A DNA stretch of 34,879 nt from positions 1 through 34,879 of the forward strand of contig NZ_JAGLEJ010000027.1 in NCBI RefSeq assembly GCF_023145115.1, given 5' to 3'. The position numbers and the translations under genes were made by a program. Below, piece after piece: positions 8,238 through 16,872 of the stretch; the first letter of the stretch is position 1, and each line of letters begins with the position of its first letter. The notes under the pieces were generated by a model. It had not been told where the DNA came from, searched no databases, and was given only the letters and a program-made list of their open reading frames with translations. The DNA is from Algiphilus sp. (GTDB lineage: Bacteria > Pseudomonadota > Gammaproteobacteria > Nevskiales > Nevskiaceae).

Positions 8238-8546
8238 ATGCCGCGGATCATCGAAGAGCACGACATCGCGCTGCGCCGCCGTCTGCGCCGCCGCGACGCG
8301 GTGCTGACCCTGCTTGCCGGCATCGCGATCGGGATCGTGCTCAGCTGGCAGGCGCCGCTGACGGACGCGCTCGCCGGCGCCATCGCCACCACCGAAGCGC
8401 CGCCGGCGATCGCGCCGAGGCAGCTGCCGAGCCAAGGCGATCCCGTGCCCCGTCCGGCACCGCCGGTGACGCCCGATTGCCCGCGCAGCGACGGCCCGCT
8501 GGCGCTGCGCATGGCCTGCCGCCTGCACGAACCGCCCGCGCGTTGA
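8238..8546 (+). CDS. Small single-pass membrane protein of unknown function
   Basis: 102-residue protein that I do not recognise. It starts with a charged cytoplasmic-type segment (EEHDIALRRRLRRRD), then one hydrophobic helix at about residues 17-36 (AVLTLLAGIAIGIVLSW), then a proline- and alanine-rich tail with two cysteines (PDCPRSD, RMACRLHEPP). By the positive-inside rule the tail faces the periplasm. The ATG at 8238 is chosen because GGAG lies 8 nt upstream; an in-frame ATG at 8205 has no such site. It is inserted on the opposite strand between glyQ and glyS, ending 7 nt from the glyQ stop. A coding role is supported by the ribosome site and the plausible topology, but homologs would be needed to prove it. 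Confidence 0.6.
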   Translation: MPRIIEEHDIALRRRLRRRDAVLTLLAGIAIGIVLSWQAPLTDALAGAIATTEAPPAIAPRQLPSQGDPVPRPAPPVTPDCPRSDGPLALRMACRLHEPPAR

Positions 8547-8553
8547 GCGCAGC

Positions 8554-9456
8554 TCAGGCGGTGGCGTCGGTGCGCGGAAGCGAGGGAAAGCCCAGCGCCT
8601 CGCGGGCCGCGTAGTAGGCCTGCGCACAGCCGCGCGCCAGCGTCCGCACGCGCAGGATGTAGGCCTGCCGCTCGGTCACCGAGATGGCGCCGCGCGCATC
8701 GAGCAGGTTGAAGGCGTGGCTGGCCTGGATGGCCCGCTCGTAGGCGGGCAGCGGCAGCGGCGTCTCCAGCGCCAGCAGGCGCTGGCATTCGTCCTCGGCG
8801 GCGGCGAAGCGCGCGAACAGCGTGGCGGTGTCGGCGCGCTCGAAGTTGTAGGCGCTCTGCTCGACCTCGTTCTGGTGGTAGACCTCGCCGTAGGTGACCC
8901 GGCGGCCGCCGGCGTCGGACCACACCAGGTCGTAGACCGACTCGACGCCCTGGATGTACATCGCCAGGCGCTCGAGCCCGTAGGTGAGCTCGCCGGCCAC
9001 CGGATCGCACTCCAGGCCGCCCACTTGCTGGAAGTAGGTGAACTGGGTGACCTCCATGCCGTTGAGCCAGACCTCCCAGCCCAGCCCCCAGGCGCCCAGC
9101 GTGGGCGACTCCCAGTTGTCCTCGACGAAGCGGACGTCGTGCACCAGCGGATCGAAGCCCAGCGCGCGCAGGCTGTCGAGGAACAGGCCCTGCAGGTTCG
9201 CCGGCGCCGGCTTCATCAGTACCTGGAACTGATAGTAGTGCTGCAGCCGCATGGGGTTGTCGCCGTAGCGGCCGTCGGTCGGCCGGCGCGAGGGCTGCAC
9301 GTAGGCAGTGTTCCAGGGTTCCGGCCCGACCGCGCGCAGGAAGGTGGCCCAGTGGAAGGTGCCGGCGCCGACCTCCATGTCGAGCGGCTGCACGATGGCG
9401 CAGCCCTGCTCGGCCCAGTAGGTCTGCAGGCGCAGGATCAGATCCTGGAAGGTCAT
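8554..9456 (-). CDS. glyQ: Glycyl-tRNA synthetase alpha subunit
   Basis: Alpha subunit carrying the class II aminoacylation core that activates glycine. 300 residues from the ATG ending at 9456, matching the family (about 303). Conserved stretches include FQDLILRLQTYWAEQGC at the start, then AYVQPSRRPTDGRYG (class II motif 2 region), YYQFQVLMKP, NGMEVTQFTYFQQVGG and ELTYGLERLAMYIQG (motif 3 region with the catalytic arginine). A longer upstream extension of the frame has no family support and is rejected. A TATACT -10-like hexamer lies 30 nt upstream. Confidence 0.96.
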   Translation of the reverse strand: MTFQDLILRLQTYWAEQGCAIVQPLDMEVGAGTFHWATFLRAVGPEPWNTAYVQPSRRPTDGRYGDNPMRLQHYYQFQVLMKPAPANLQGLFLDSLRALGFDPLVHDVRFVEDNWESPTLGAWGLGWEVWLNGMEVTQFTYFQQVGGLECDPVAGELTYGLERLAMYIQGVESVYDLVWSDAGGRRVTYGEVYHQNEVEQSAYNFERADTATLFARFAAAEDECQRLLALETPLPLPAYERAIQASHAFNLLDARGAISVTERQAYILRVRTLARGCAQAYYAAREALGFPSLPRTDATA

Positions 9457-9485
9457 CGGTGGGCAGCGTCGGTGATCGGCCGCGC

Positions 9486-9491
9486 AGTATA
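9486..9491 (-). promoter_or_regulatory. Possible -10 element of glyQ
   Basis: TATACT on the minus strand, 29 nt before the glyQ ATG, matches five of six consensus bases. No good -35 hexamer is seen 16-18 nt upstream, so this is tentative. Confidence 0.3.
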
Positions 9492-9635
9492 GCGGCGGCC
9501 CCCGTGGGCCTGCCGCATGGCGGCATCGGCGGCCGGCTTGCGGCATGATCGGGGCAGCGGCGCGCGCGGCGGCGCGTACGCGTCCGGATTGACGCTGCGC
9601 ACGCGCGCTCGCCGCCGGCATGGGGGAGCACGCGC

Positions 9636-11381
9636 ATGGGCGACAGGCAGGCACCGGCGCGCACCGACGGCGGAGTGCCCGGAGTGCGACGCATCGCGGC
9701 CCTGGTGGCACTGGGCGCGGTCAGCGGCGTGCTGGCCGCGGTGGCCGCCAATGCCTTCGTGGCCGTCGTCGGCTGGCTCAACGAGCTGCTGTTGATCTCG
9801 CCGCGCAGCCGCGTGATGGAAACCGACGCACGCTGGGTGGTGGCGGCAACGCTCGCGGTACCGATCGTCGGCGGACTGGCGGTCGGTCTGCTGCATCGCG
9901 CCATCGGAGAGCGCCGTGCGCACGGACCGGCCGAGATCATCGCCACCGTGCAGACCCGGAGCGGGCACCTGCCCGGCCGGCCGGCACTGCTCTCCGGCCT
10001 GTCGGCGCTGGCGGCACTGGGCAGCGGGGCGTCGGTGGGCCAGTACGGCCCGCTGGTCCACATGGGTGGGTCGCTGGGGTCGGCCATGGCGCGCCTCTTC
10101 CGCACCGGGGTGACCTCGGACAACTTTGCGGTGGCCTGCGGCGTCGCAGCGGCCATCTCGACGGCCTTCAACGCACCCATCGCCGGCATCCTGTTCGCGC
10201 ACGAGGTGATCCTGCGGCACTTCGCGCTGCGCGCCTTCGCGCCCATCGCGGTGGCGTCCATCCTCGGCTACGTGGTGGCGCACGCCATCCTGCCGCAGCC
10301 CCCGCTGTTCCAGATCGACGCCGCCGAGATCCGCCACCTCTGGGAATTCGGCCCCTTCCTGCTGCTGGGCGTGGCGTGCGCGCTGGTGGCGGTGGGCTAC
10401 ATGCACGCCATCCTCGGCGTCGCCCGATTGGCGCGACGGCTGCCGCTGCCGGTGGCGCTGCGGCCGGCGCTGGCGGGCGCCGGTGTCGGGCTGATGGCGC
10501 TGTGGATGCCGGACATCCTGGGCATCGGCAGCGAGACGCTGCGCTTCGCGTTCATCGACGGCGCCTACGGCGATCTGGAGCTGCTGGTAGTGCTGCTGCT
10601 CAAGGTCGCCGCCACCGCGCTGTGCCTGGGCATGGGCTTCTCGGGCGGCGTATTCAGCCCGGCACTGGTCATCGGGAGCCTGTTCGGCGCCTTCTTCGGT
10701 ACGGTCATGGCCGCACTCACCGGCGGCGCCACCTCGGCGCTGGTGGTCTACGCGGTGTGCGGCATGGTGGCGGTCACCGCACCGGTGATCGGCGCACCGC
10801 TCACCACCGTGGTGATCGTGCTCGAACTCACCGGGAGCTATCCGCTGACCATCGCGGCGCTGGCCAGCGTCGCGCTCGCCAATCTGGTGGCCTCGCGCCT
10901 GTTCGGGCGCTCCTTCTTCGATTACCAGCTCCGCGCACGCGGCCTGGACCTGTCGGGGGGCCGCAGCCGCGCGCTGCTGGCCTCGCGCAGCATCGCCGAC
11001 ATCGTGACGCCGCGCTTCACCGCCGTGCCGGTCGACCGCACGGTGGCGCAGGCGCGCACGATCATGCAGGGCGCGGGCGTGGCCGATGCCAGCCTGCTCG
11101 ACGATGCCGGCCACTACATGGGCACGCTGCGGCTGCAGGATCTGCTCGGCGCTCCGGACACGGAGCCGGCGGTACGCCTGCAGGATCCGCGGCACCTGAT
11201 CATGACCAGCGACACGCGCCTCTGGGACGCCATGCAGGCGCTGCGCGACTTCGTCGGCGAACGCGTGCCGGTGGTGGACGGTAACGGACGCCTGGTCGGC
11301 ACGGTGGTGGAGTCCGATCTCATCCGGGCCTACCTGGACCTCATGGGCGAAATGCGGGAGGAGGAACATGGCACGCGCTAG
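9636..11381 (+). CDS. CLC-family chloride channel protein with two CBS domains, gating glutamates absent
   Basis: 581-residue CLC protein: membrane part about residues 15-425, then two CBS domains (about 435-575) that usually bind adenine nucleotides. Family motifs are visible: GSGASVGQYGP at the second pore motif, the FNAPIAGILFAHE segment and SGGVFSPAL at the third motif. The external gating glutamate of GREGP (E148 in E. coli ClcA) is tyrosine (Y137), and the internal proton glutamate (E203) is valine (V191). CLC antiporters need both glutamates for proton coupling, so this looks like a passive channel rather than a Cl-/H+ exchanger; that is inference. The first motif (GSGIPE) is also altered (HGPAEI). 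The start at 9636 has a GGGGGAG ribosome site. The end overlaps the next gene by 14 nt, so the two are probably co-translated. Confidence 0.9.
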   Translation: MGDRQAPARTDGGVPGVRRIAALVALGAVSGVLAAVAANAFVAVVGWLNELLLISPRSRVMETDARWVVAATLAVPIVGGLAVGLLHRAIGERRAHGPAEIIATVQTRSGHLPGRPALLSGLSALAALGSGASVGQYGPLVHMGGSLGSAMARLFRTGVTSDNFAVACGVAAAISTAFNAPIAGILFAHEVILRHFALRAFAPIAVASILGYVVAHAILPQPPLFQIDAAEIRHLWEFGPFLLLGVACALVAVGYMHAILGVARLARRLPLPVALRPALAGAGVGLMALWMPDILGIGSETLRFAFIDGAYGDLELLVVLLLKVAATALCLGMGFSGGVFSPALVIGSLFGAFFGTVMAALTGGATSALVVYAVCGMVAVTAPVIGAPLTTVVIVLELTGSYPLTIAALASVALANLVASRLFGRSFFDYQLRARGLDLSGGRSRALLASRSIADIVTPRFTAVPVDRTVAQARTIMQGAGVADASLLDDAGHYMGTLRLQDLLGAPDTEPAVRLQDPRHLIMTSDTRLWDAMQALRDFVGERVPVVDGNGRLVGTVVESDLIRAYLDLMGEMREEEHGTR

Positions 11382-12432
11382 GCACTGGGGGCTGGCACTG
11401 CTGCTCGCCTGCTGCGGACCGGCGGCAGGCGCACCGGCCGAACTGGTGATCGCCACCTGGGGCGGCGCCTACGAGGCCGCACAGCGGGCGGCGCTGTTCG
11501 CACCCTTCACCGAGGCCACCGGCATCGCCATCCGCACCGTGGCGTACGACGGCGGGCCGGACATCCTCGGCGCCGAGAAACCCGACCTGGTCGACATGGC
11601 GATGAGCGAGGCCATCGCGCAGTGCGAAGCCGGCCGGCTGCGGCCGCTGCCGCACGGCGACCTCCCGGACGGCGCCGACGGCACGCCGGCGCGCAGCGAC
11701 TTCCTCAAGGACACCATGCAGCGCTGCGCGCTGACGCACACCATCTACGCCACCGTCCTGGCCTATGACAGCCGCGCCTTCCCCGGCCGTCCGCCGACGC
11801 GCATCGGCGACCTCTTCGACACCGAACACTTTCCCGGTCCGCGCGCGCTGCGTCGCGCCCCGGCCGCCAAGCTCGAATGGGCCCTGATGGCCAGCGGCGT
11901 GCCGCGACGCGAAATCTACAACCTGCTCAGCACCGACCGCGGCCTCGACCTCGCCTTCGAGCGCCTGGAACGGCTGCGCGACGACCTCGTCTGGTGGCAG
12001 GACGGTGCCGAGCCGGTGGCGCTGCTGGAGAGTGGCCGGGCGGTGATGGCCTCGGGCTACAACGGCCGCTTCTTCAGTGCGCGCCTGAGCGGCGACAGCC
12101 CCATCGAGATCATCTGGGACGGGCAGATCCAGGAACACCAGACCTGGGTGATCCCGCGCGGGGCCGAACACCCCGAGGCAGCCTGGGCGTTCGTCCGCTT
12201 CGCCACCGGCACACCGGCGCTGACCGCCTTCGCCGAGCGCATCGCCTACGGCCCCGCGCGCGCGTCGGCGGCGCGGCTCGTCCGCCGCCACCCCGAGGCC
12301 GGCATCGACATGCGGCCCCACATTCCCACGCACCCGTACAACAGCCGCAACGCCATCGCCATGGACGAGGCCTGGTACGCCCGCACCCTCGACCGCATCC
12401 GGCACCGTTTCGAGGCCTGGGTGGGCGAATGA
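11368..12432 (+). CDS. PotD-like periplasmic solute-binding protein (orphan)
   Basis: 354-residue extracellular solute-binding protein, family 1, most like the polyamine/iron-type binding proteins (PotD-like). It has an N-terminal signal sequence (about residues 1-22) followed by ELVIATWGGAYEAAQ, typical of the mature start of these proteins, and a hinge region with VMASGYNGRFF and a late WVIPRGAEHPEAAWAF segment. The signal contains LLAC, a weak lipobox, so a lipoprotein is possible. A strong ribosome site (GGGAGGAGG) precedes the ATG, which lies inside the end of the CLC gene. No ABC permease or ATPase gene is in the window, so its transport partner, if any, is elsewhere. The ligand cannot be read from the sequence; a polyamine or small organic acid is a guess. 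Confidence 0.82.
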   Translation: MARARHWGLALLLACCGPAAGAPAELVIATWGGAYEAAQRAALFAPFTEATGIAIRTVAYDGGPDILGAEKPDLVDMAMSEAIAQCEAGRLRPLPHGDLPDGADGTPARSDFLKDTMQRCALTHTIYATVLAYDSRAFPGRPPTRIGDLFDTEHFPGPRALRRAPAAKLEWALMASGVPRREIYNLLSTDRGLDLAFERLERLRDDLVWWQDGAEPVALLESGRAVMASGYNGRFFSARLSGDSPIEIIWDGQIQEHQTWVIPRGAEHPEAAWAFVRFATGTPALTAFAERIAYGPARASAARLVRRHPEAGIDMRPHIPTHPYNSRNAIAMDEAWYARTLDRIRHRFEAWVGE

Positions 12433-12502
12433 CCACCCGCGCCCGGCGTGACGATGGGGCACAATCCGGGGGTCGTGCCGCCACCGCGATCCGCGTTCAC
12501 GC

Positions 12503-12518
12503 TGGCACGGTTTCTGCT
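12503..12518 (+). promoter_or_regulatory. Sigma-54 promoter of glnA
   Basis: TGGCACGGTTTCTGCT has the invariant GG and GC dinucleotides separated by 10 nt and a full TGGCAC -24 half, an excellent RpoN promoter. Transcription would start near 12529, 64 nt before the glnA ATG. This is the counterpart of glnAp2 in enteric bacteria, activated by phosphorylated NtrC under nitrogen limitation. I did not find a clear NtrC site immediately upstream. Confidence 0.8.
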
Positions 12519-12592
12519 TCAAATTGGCGCAACGCCGCACCAGGTCGGAACGGCCCCGGCGTCCCATTCATCCATCGCTGCAGGAGAAGGCA

Positions 12593-14002
12593 ATGTCAGC
12601 GCAAGACGCTATGAAGCTCATCAAGGAAAAGGGCGCGAAGTTCGTCGATTTCCGTTTCGTGGACACCAAGGGCAAGGAGCAGAACGTCACGGTGCCCTCC
12701 CACACCATCGACGACGACGTGTTCGCCGACGGCAAGATGTTCGACGGCTCCTCGATCCAGGGCTGGAAGGGCATCAACGAGTCCGACATGATCCTCATGC
12801 CGGATCCGGAGTCGGTCTATATCGACCCGTTCTTCGAGGAGCCGACCGTCGTCCTGCGCTGCGACGTCATCGAGCCCTCGACCATGCAGGGCTACGAGCG
12901 CGACCCGCGCTCGCTGGCGAAGCGCGCCGAGGCCTACCTCAAGAGCACCGGCATCGCCGACACCGCCTTCTTCGGCCCGGAGAACGAGTTCTTCGTCTTC
13001 GACTCCATCCGCTGGAGCAACGAGATGGGCCACACCTTCTACCAGATCGATTCCGAGGAAGCGTGCTGGAGCTCGGGCAAGGAGTACGAGGGCGGCAACA
13101 TGGGCCACCGCCCGGGCGTCAAGGGCGGCTACTTCCCGGTGCCGCCGGTCGACAGCCTGCAGGACCTGCGCTCGGCCATGTGCCTGACCATGGAAGAGAT
13201 CGGCCTGATGACCGAGGTGCACCACCACGAGGTGGCGACCGCCGGTCAGTGCGAGATCGGCACCGTGTTCAACACGATGGTCAAGAAGGCCGACGAGGTC
13301 CTGGCCTACAAGTACATCGTGCACAACGTCGCGCACCAGTTCGGCAAGACCGCCACCTTCATGCCGAAGCCGCTGGTCGGTGACAACGGCAACGGCATGC
13401 ACGTGCACCAGTCGCTCTCCAAGGACGGCAAGAACCTGTTCGCCGGCGACGAGTACGGCGGCCTGTCCGAGACCGCGCTGTACTACATCGGCGGCATCAT
13501 CAAGCACGCCCAGGCCATCAACGCCTTCACCAACCCGGGCACCAACAGCTACAAGCGTCTGGTGCCGGGCTTCGAGGCGCCGGTGCTGCTGGCCTACTCG
13601 GCGCGCAACCGCTCGGCGTCGATCCGCATCCCGTACGTGGCCAACCCGAAGGGCCGCCGCATCGAGGTGCGCTTCCCCGACTCGCTGGCCAACCCCTACC
13701 TCGCCTTCGCGGCGATGATGATGGCAGGCCTCGACGGCATCCAGAACAAGATCCACCCCGGCGACGCGATGGACAAGGATCTCTACAACCTGCCGCCGGA
13801 AGAGGACGCCAAGATCCCGCGCGTCGCGCACGGCCTCGACATCGCGCTCGAGGCACTCGACAAGGACCGCGACTTCCTCAAGGCGGGCGACGTGTTCTCG
13901 GACGACCTCATCGATGCCTACCTCGAGCTCAAGGGCGAGGAGGTCACGCGCTTCCGCATGGCCCCGCACCCCTGCGAGTTCGATATGTACTACTCGATGT
14001 AA
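12593..14002 (+). CDS. glnA: Glutamine synthetase, type I (GS-I beta)
   Basis: Makes glutamine from glutamate, ammonia and ATP; the central ammonium-assimilation enzyme and a cytoplasmic dodecamer. 469 residues from the ATG at 12593, which follows AGGAGAAGG. Visible landmarks: FADGKMFDGSSIQGW, GPENEFFVFD (metal-binding glutamates), EIGTVFNTM, NGNGMHVHQSL (catalytic histidine), NPGTNSYKRLVPG and RNRSASIRIP. The adenylylation tyrosine is present as Y398 in DLYNLPPEE, so control by GlnE adenylyltransferase is expected. Expression is from the sigma-54 promoter at 12503-12518 and ends at a strong terminator just after the gene. ntrB-ntrC follow with a promoter of their own. Reading frames antisense to this gene are GC artefacts. 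Confidence 0.98.
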   Translation: MSAQDAMKLIKEKGAKFVDFRFVDTKGKEQNVTVPSHTIDDDVFADGKMFDGSSIQGWKGINESDMILMPDPESVYIDPFFEEPTVVLRCDVIEPSTMQGYERDPRSLAKRAEAYLKSTGIADTAFFGPENEFFVFDSIRWSNEMGHTFYQIDSEEACWSSGKEYEGGNMGHRPGVKGGYFPVPPVDSLQDLRSAMCLTMEEIGLMTEVHHHEVATAGQCEIGTVFNTMVKKADEVLAYKYIVHNVAHQFGKTATFMPKPLVGDNGNGMHVHQSLSKDGKNLFAGDEYGGLSETALYYIGGIIKHAQAINAFTNPGTNSYKRLVPGFEAPVLLAYSARNRSASIRIPYVANPKGRRIEVRFPDSLANPYLAFAAMMMAGLDGIQNKIHPGDAMDKDLYNLPPEEDAKIPRVAHGLDIALEALDKDRDFLKAGDVFSDDLIDAYLELKGEEVTRFRMAPHPCEFDMYYSM

Positions 14003-14048
14003 GCGGGCCCGGCGGGCGGTCCGGATACTCCGGATCACCCGCGCGCCG

Positions 14049-14091
14049 GCCCCCGGCGGCATCGCGTTGCGGTGCTTCCGGGGGCTTTTTT
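14049..14091 (+). terminator. Rho-independent terminator of glnA
   Basis: An 8-bp all-GC stem (GCCCCCGG / CCGGGGGC) with a 21-nt loop that can pair further, followed by six T residues, beginning 47 nt after the glnA stop. This should separate glnA from ntrB-ntrC transcription. The rest of 14003-14308 holds the sites listed next, plus a small GGGCA/TGCCC hairpin at 14094-14105. Confidence 0.85.
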
Positions 14092-14185
14092 GTGGGCATC
14101 TGCCCCCGAATGACGCACCCGGAGCCCTTCCGCACATGGGTTGCGCAGCACCGGCCGGCATGCGCGCGCACCTCCATGGACCGAA

Positions 14186-14202
14186 TGCACTGTTATTGTG
14201 CA
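14186..14202 (+). promoter_or_regulatory. NtrC-binding site 1 upstream of ntrB
   Basis: TGCACTGTTATTGTGCA is a perfect 5-bp inverted repeat with a 7-nt spacer, the exact geometry of enteric NtrC enhancer sites (TGCAC-N7-GTGCA). Its centre is about 113 nt before the predicted ntrB sigma-54 start. Confidence 0.75.
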
Positions 14203-14225
14203 CATACGTCCCAATATCGTGCGTT

Positions 14226-14242
14226 TGCACTACCATGGCGCG
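14226..14242 (+). promoter_or_regulatory. NtrC-binding site 2 upstream of ntrB
   Basis: TGCACTACCATGGCGCG has one perfect half-site and one weaker half with the same 7-nt spacing. It resembles the enteric glnA enhancer site (TTGCACCAACATGGTGC). It lies 40 bp, about four helical turns, from site 1, which suits cooperative NtrC binding. Confidence 0.55.
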
Positions 14243-14280
14243 ATCCGGTGCGCCCCAATGGGGATGCACCTCCCCCCAGA

Positions 14281-14296
14281 TGGCCTGTTCCTTGCT
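14281..14296 (+). promoter_or_regulatory. Sigma-54 promoter overlapping the ntrB start region
   Basis: TGGCCTGTTCCTTGCT has GG and GC exactly 10 nt apart and a TTGCT -12 half, a strong RpoN match. With the usual 12-nt distance the transcript would start near 14307, two bases before the ntrB ATG. Two NtrC-like sites lie upstream, so NtrC probably activates its own operon. An inverted repeat (GGTGC...GCACC, 14247-14270) lies between the sites and the promoter; its role is unknown. Confidence 0.65.
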
Positions 14297-14308
14297 TGAG
14301 CTTGCACC

Positions 14309-15378
14309 ATGAAGTTCACGCCGCGCCCACGATTGAAGGCGGAATCCGTTCTCGAAAGCACCACGACGGGCGTCCTCGCCGTGGACGGCCGACTGTGCGT
14401 CGGGCACATCAATCCCGCGGCCGAGAACCTGTTCGGCGTATCCGAGGGACACGCCCTCGGCGAACCCCTCCACATCGCGGTGCCCCATTTCGCGCAGCAC
14501 ATGGAGCGCCTGCGTGACGCCGTCGCGACCACGTCGGGCTTCATCGAGCGCGAGCTGGAGATGCGCCGCGGACAGGATCGGCCGGTGACCGTCGATCTGG
14601 TGGTGACGCCGGTGCTGTTCGGCAAGCAGCACGGACTGGTCATGGAGGCCACCCCCCTCGACCGCCATCTGCGCATCTCGCGCGACGAATGGCTGCAGGC
14701 GCAGTTCGACGCCGGGCGGCAGCTGGTGCGCGGGCTCGCCCACGAGATCAAGAATCCCCTCGGCGGCATCCGCGGTGCCGCCCAGCTCCTCGAGCACGAG
14801 TTCCCCGACTCGCTGCACCGCGAGTACACCCGCGTGATCATGCGCGAGGCCGACCGCCTGCAGAACCTGGTCGACCGCATGCTGGGCCCCAGCCGCATGC
14901 CGGTGCGCGACACCCTCAACGTGCACGCCATGCTCGAACATGTCCGCCACCTGATCGAGGCCGAGGCCGGCGAGTGGCTCACCGTCGACCGCGACTACGA
15001 CCCCAGCATCCCCGACATCGAGGCCGACCGCGAGCAGCTGGTGCAGGCCGCGCTCAACATCGCCCGCAATGCCATGCAGGCGCTCGAGGGCCGCGACGAT
15101 CCGCATCTGACCCTGCGCACCCGGGTGCGTCGGCAGCACACCATCGCCGGCACCCTGCACCGCATGGCCGTGCAGATCGACATCGAGGACAACGGCCCCG
15201 GCATACCGGCCCAGCTGCTCGAGAAGATCTTCTACCCGATGGTGACCACGCGCGCATCGGGCAGCGGCCTCGGTCTCCCCATTTCGCAGTACCTGGTCCA
15301 CGGCCATGGCGGCATCATCGAATGCCATTCGCGGGCCGGGTGCACGACGTTCTCCATCTATCTCCCCCTGCCCGTCTC

Positions 15379-15382
<4 letters not shown>
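14309..15382 (+). CDS. glnL: Nitrogen regulation sensor kinase/phosphatase NtrB
   Basis: Cytoplasmic histidine kinase that phosphorylates or dephosphorylates NtrC according to PII (GlnB) signals. 357 residues. An N-terminal PAS domain (about 10-120; VLESTTTGVLAVDGRL, HINPAAENLFG) is followed by the dimerisation/phosphoacceptor helix GLAHEIKNPLGGIRGAAQLL with phospho-histidine H145. The HATPase domain follows, with ALNIARNAMQAL (N box), DNGPGIP (G1) and GSGLGLPIS (G2). No membrane segment. No Shine-Dalgarno is seen before the ATG at 14309, and the predicted sigma-54 transcript starts about two bases upstream. Either the message is leaderless or a later start is used, for example TTG at 14333. 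The stop overlaps the ntrC start. Confidence 0.94.
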
Positions 15383-16833
<1,451 letters not shown>

Positions 16834-16872
16834 TGCCGGTGCGCGGGACCCGACCGCCGCGCCGGCCTGGCG

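Noticed and set aside
8231..11456. Long minus-strand frames across glyQ and the CLC gene
   Set aside because: Low-complexity Arg/Ala/Gly/His sequence without family features, overlapping well-identified genes in other frames or on the other strand.
12458..12479. GGCAC-N12-GTGCC palindrome upstream of glnA as an NtrC site
   Set aside because: NtrC sites need a 7-nt spacer between TGCAC-type halves; a 12-nt spacer does not fit.
12596..15328. A 910-codon open frame on the minus strand opposite glnA and ntrB
   Set aside because: It is exactly antisense to two clear genes and has a His/Gly/Ala/Val-rich composition with no domain; it is the usual by-product of third-position GC bias.
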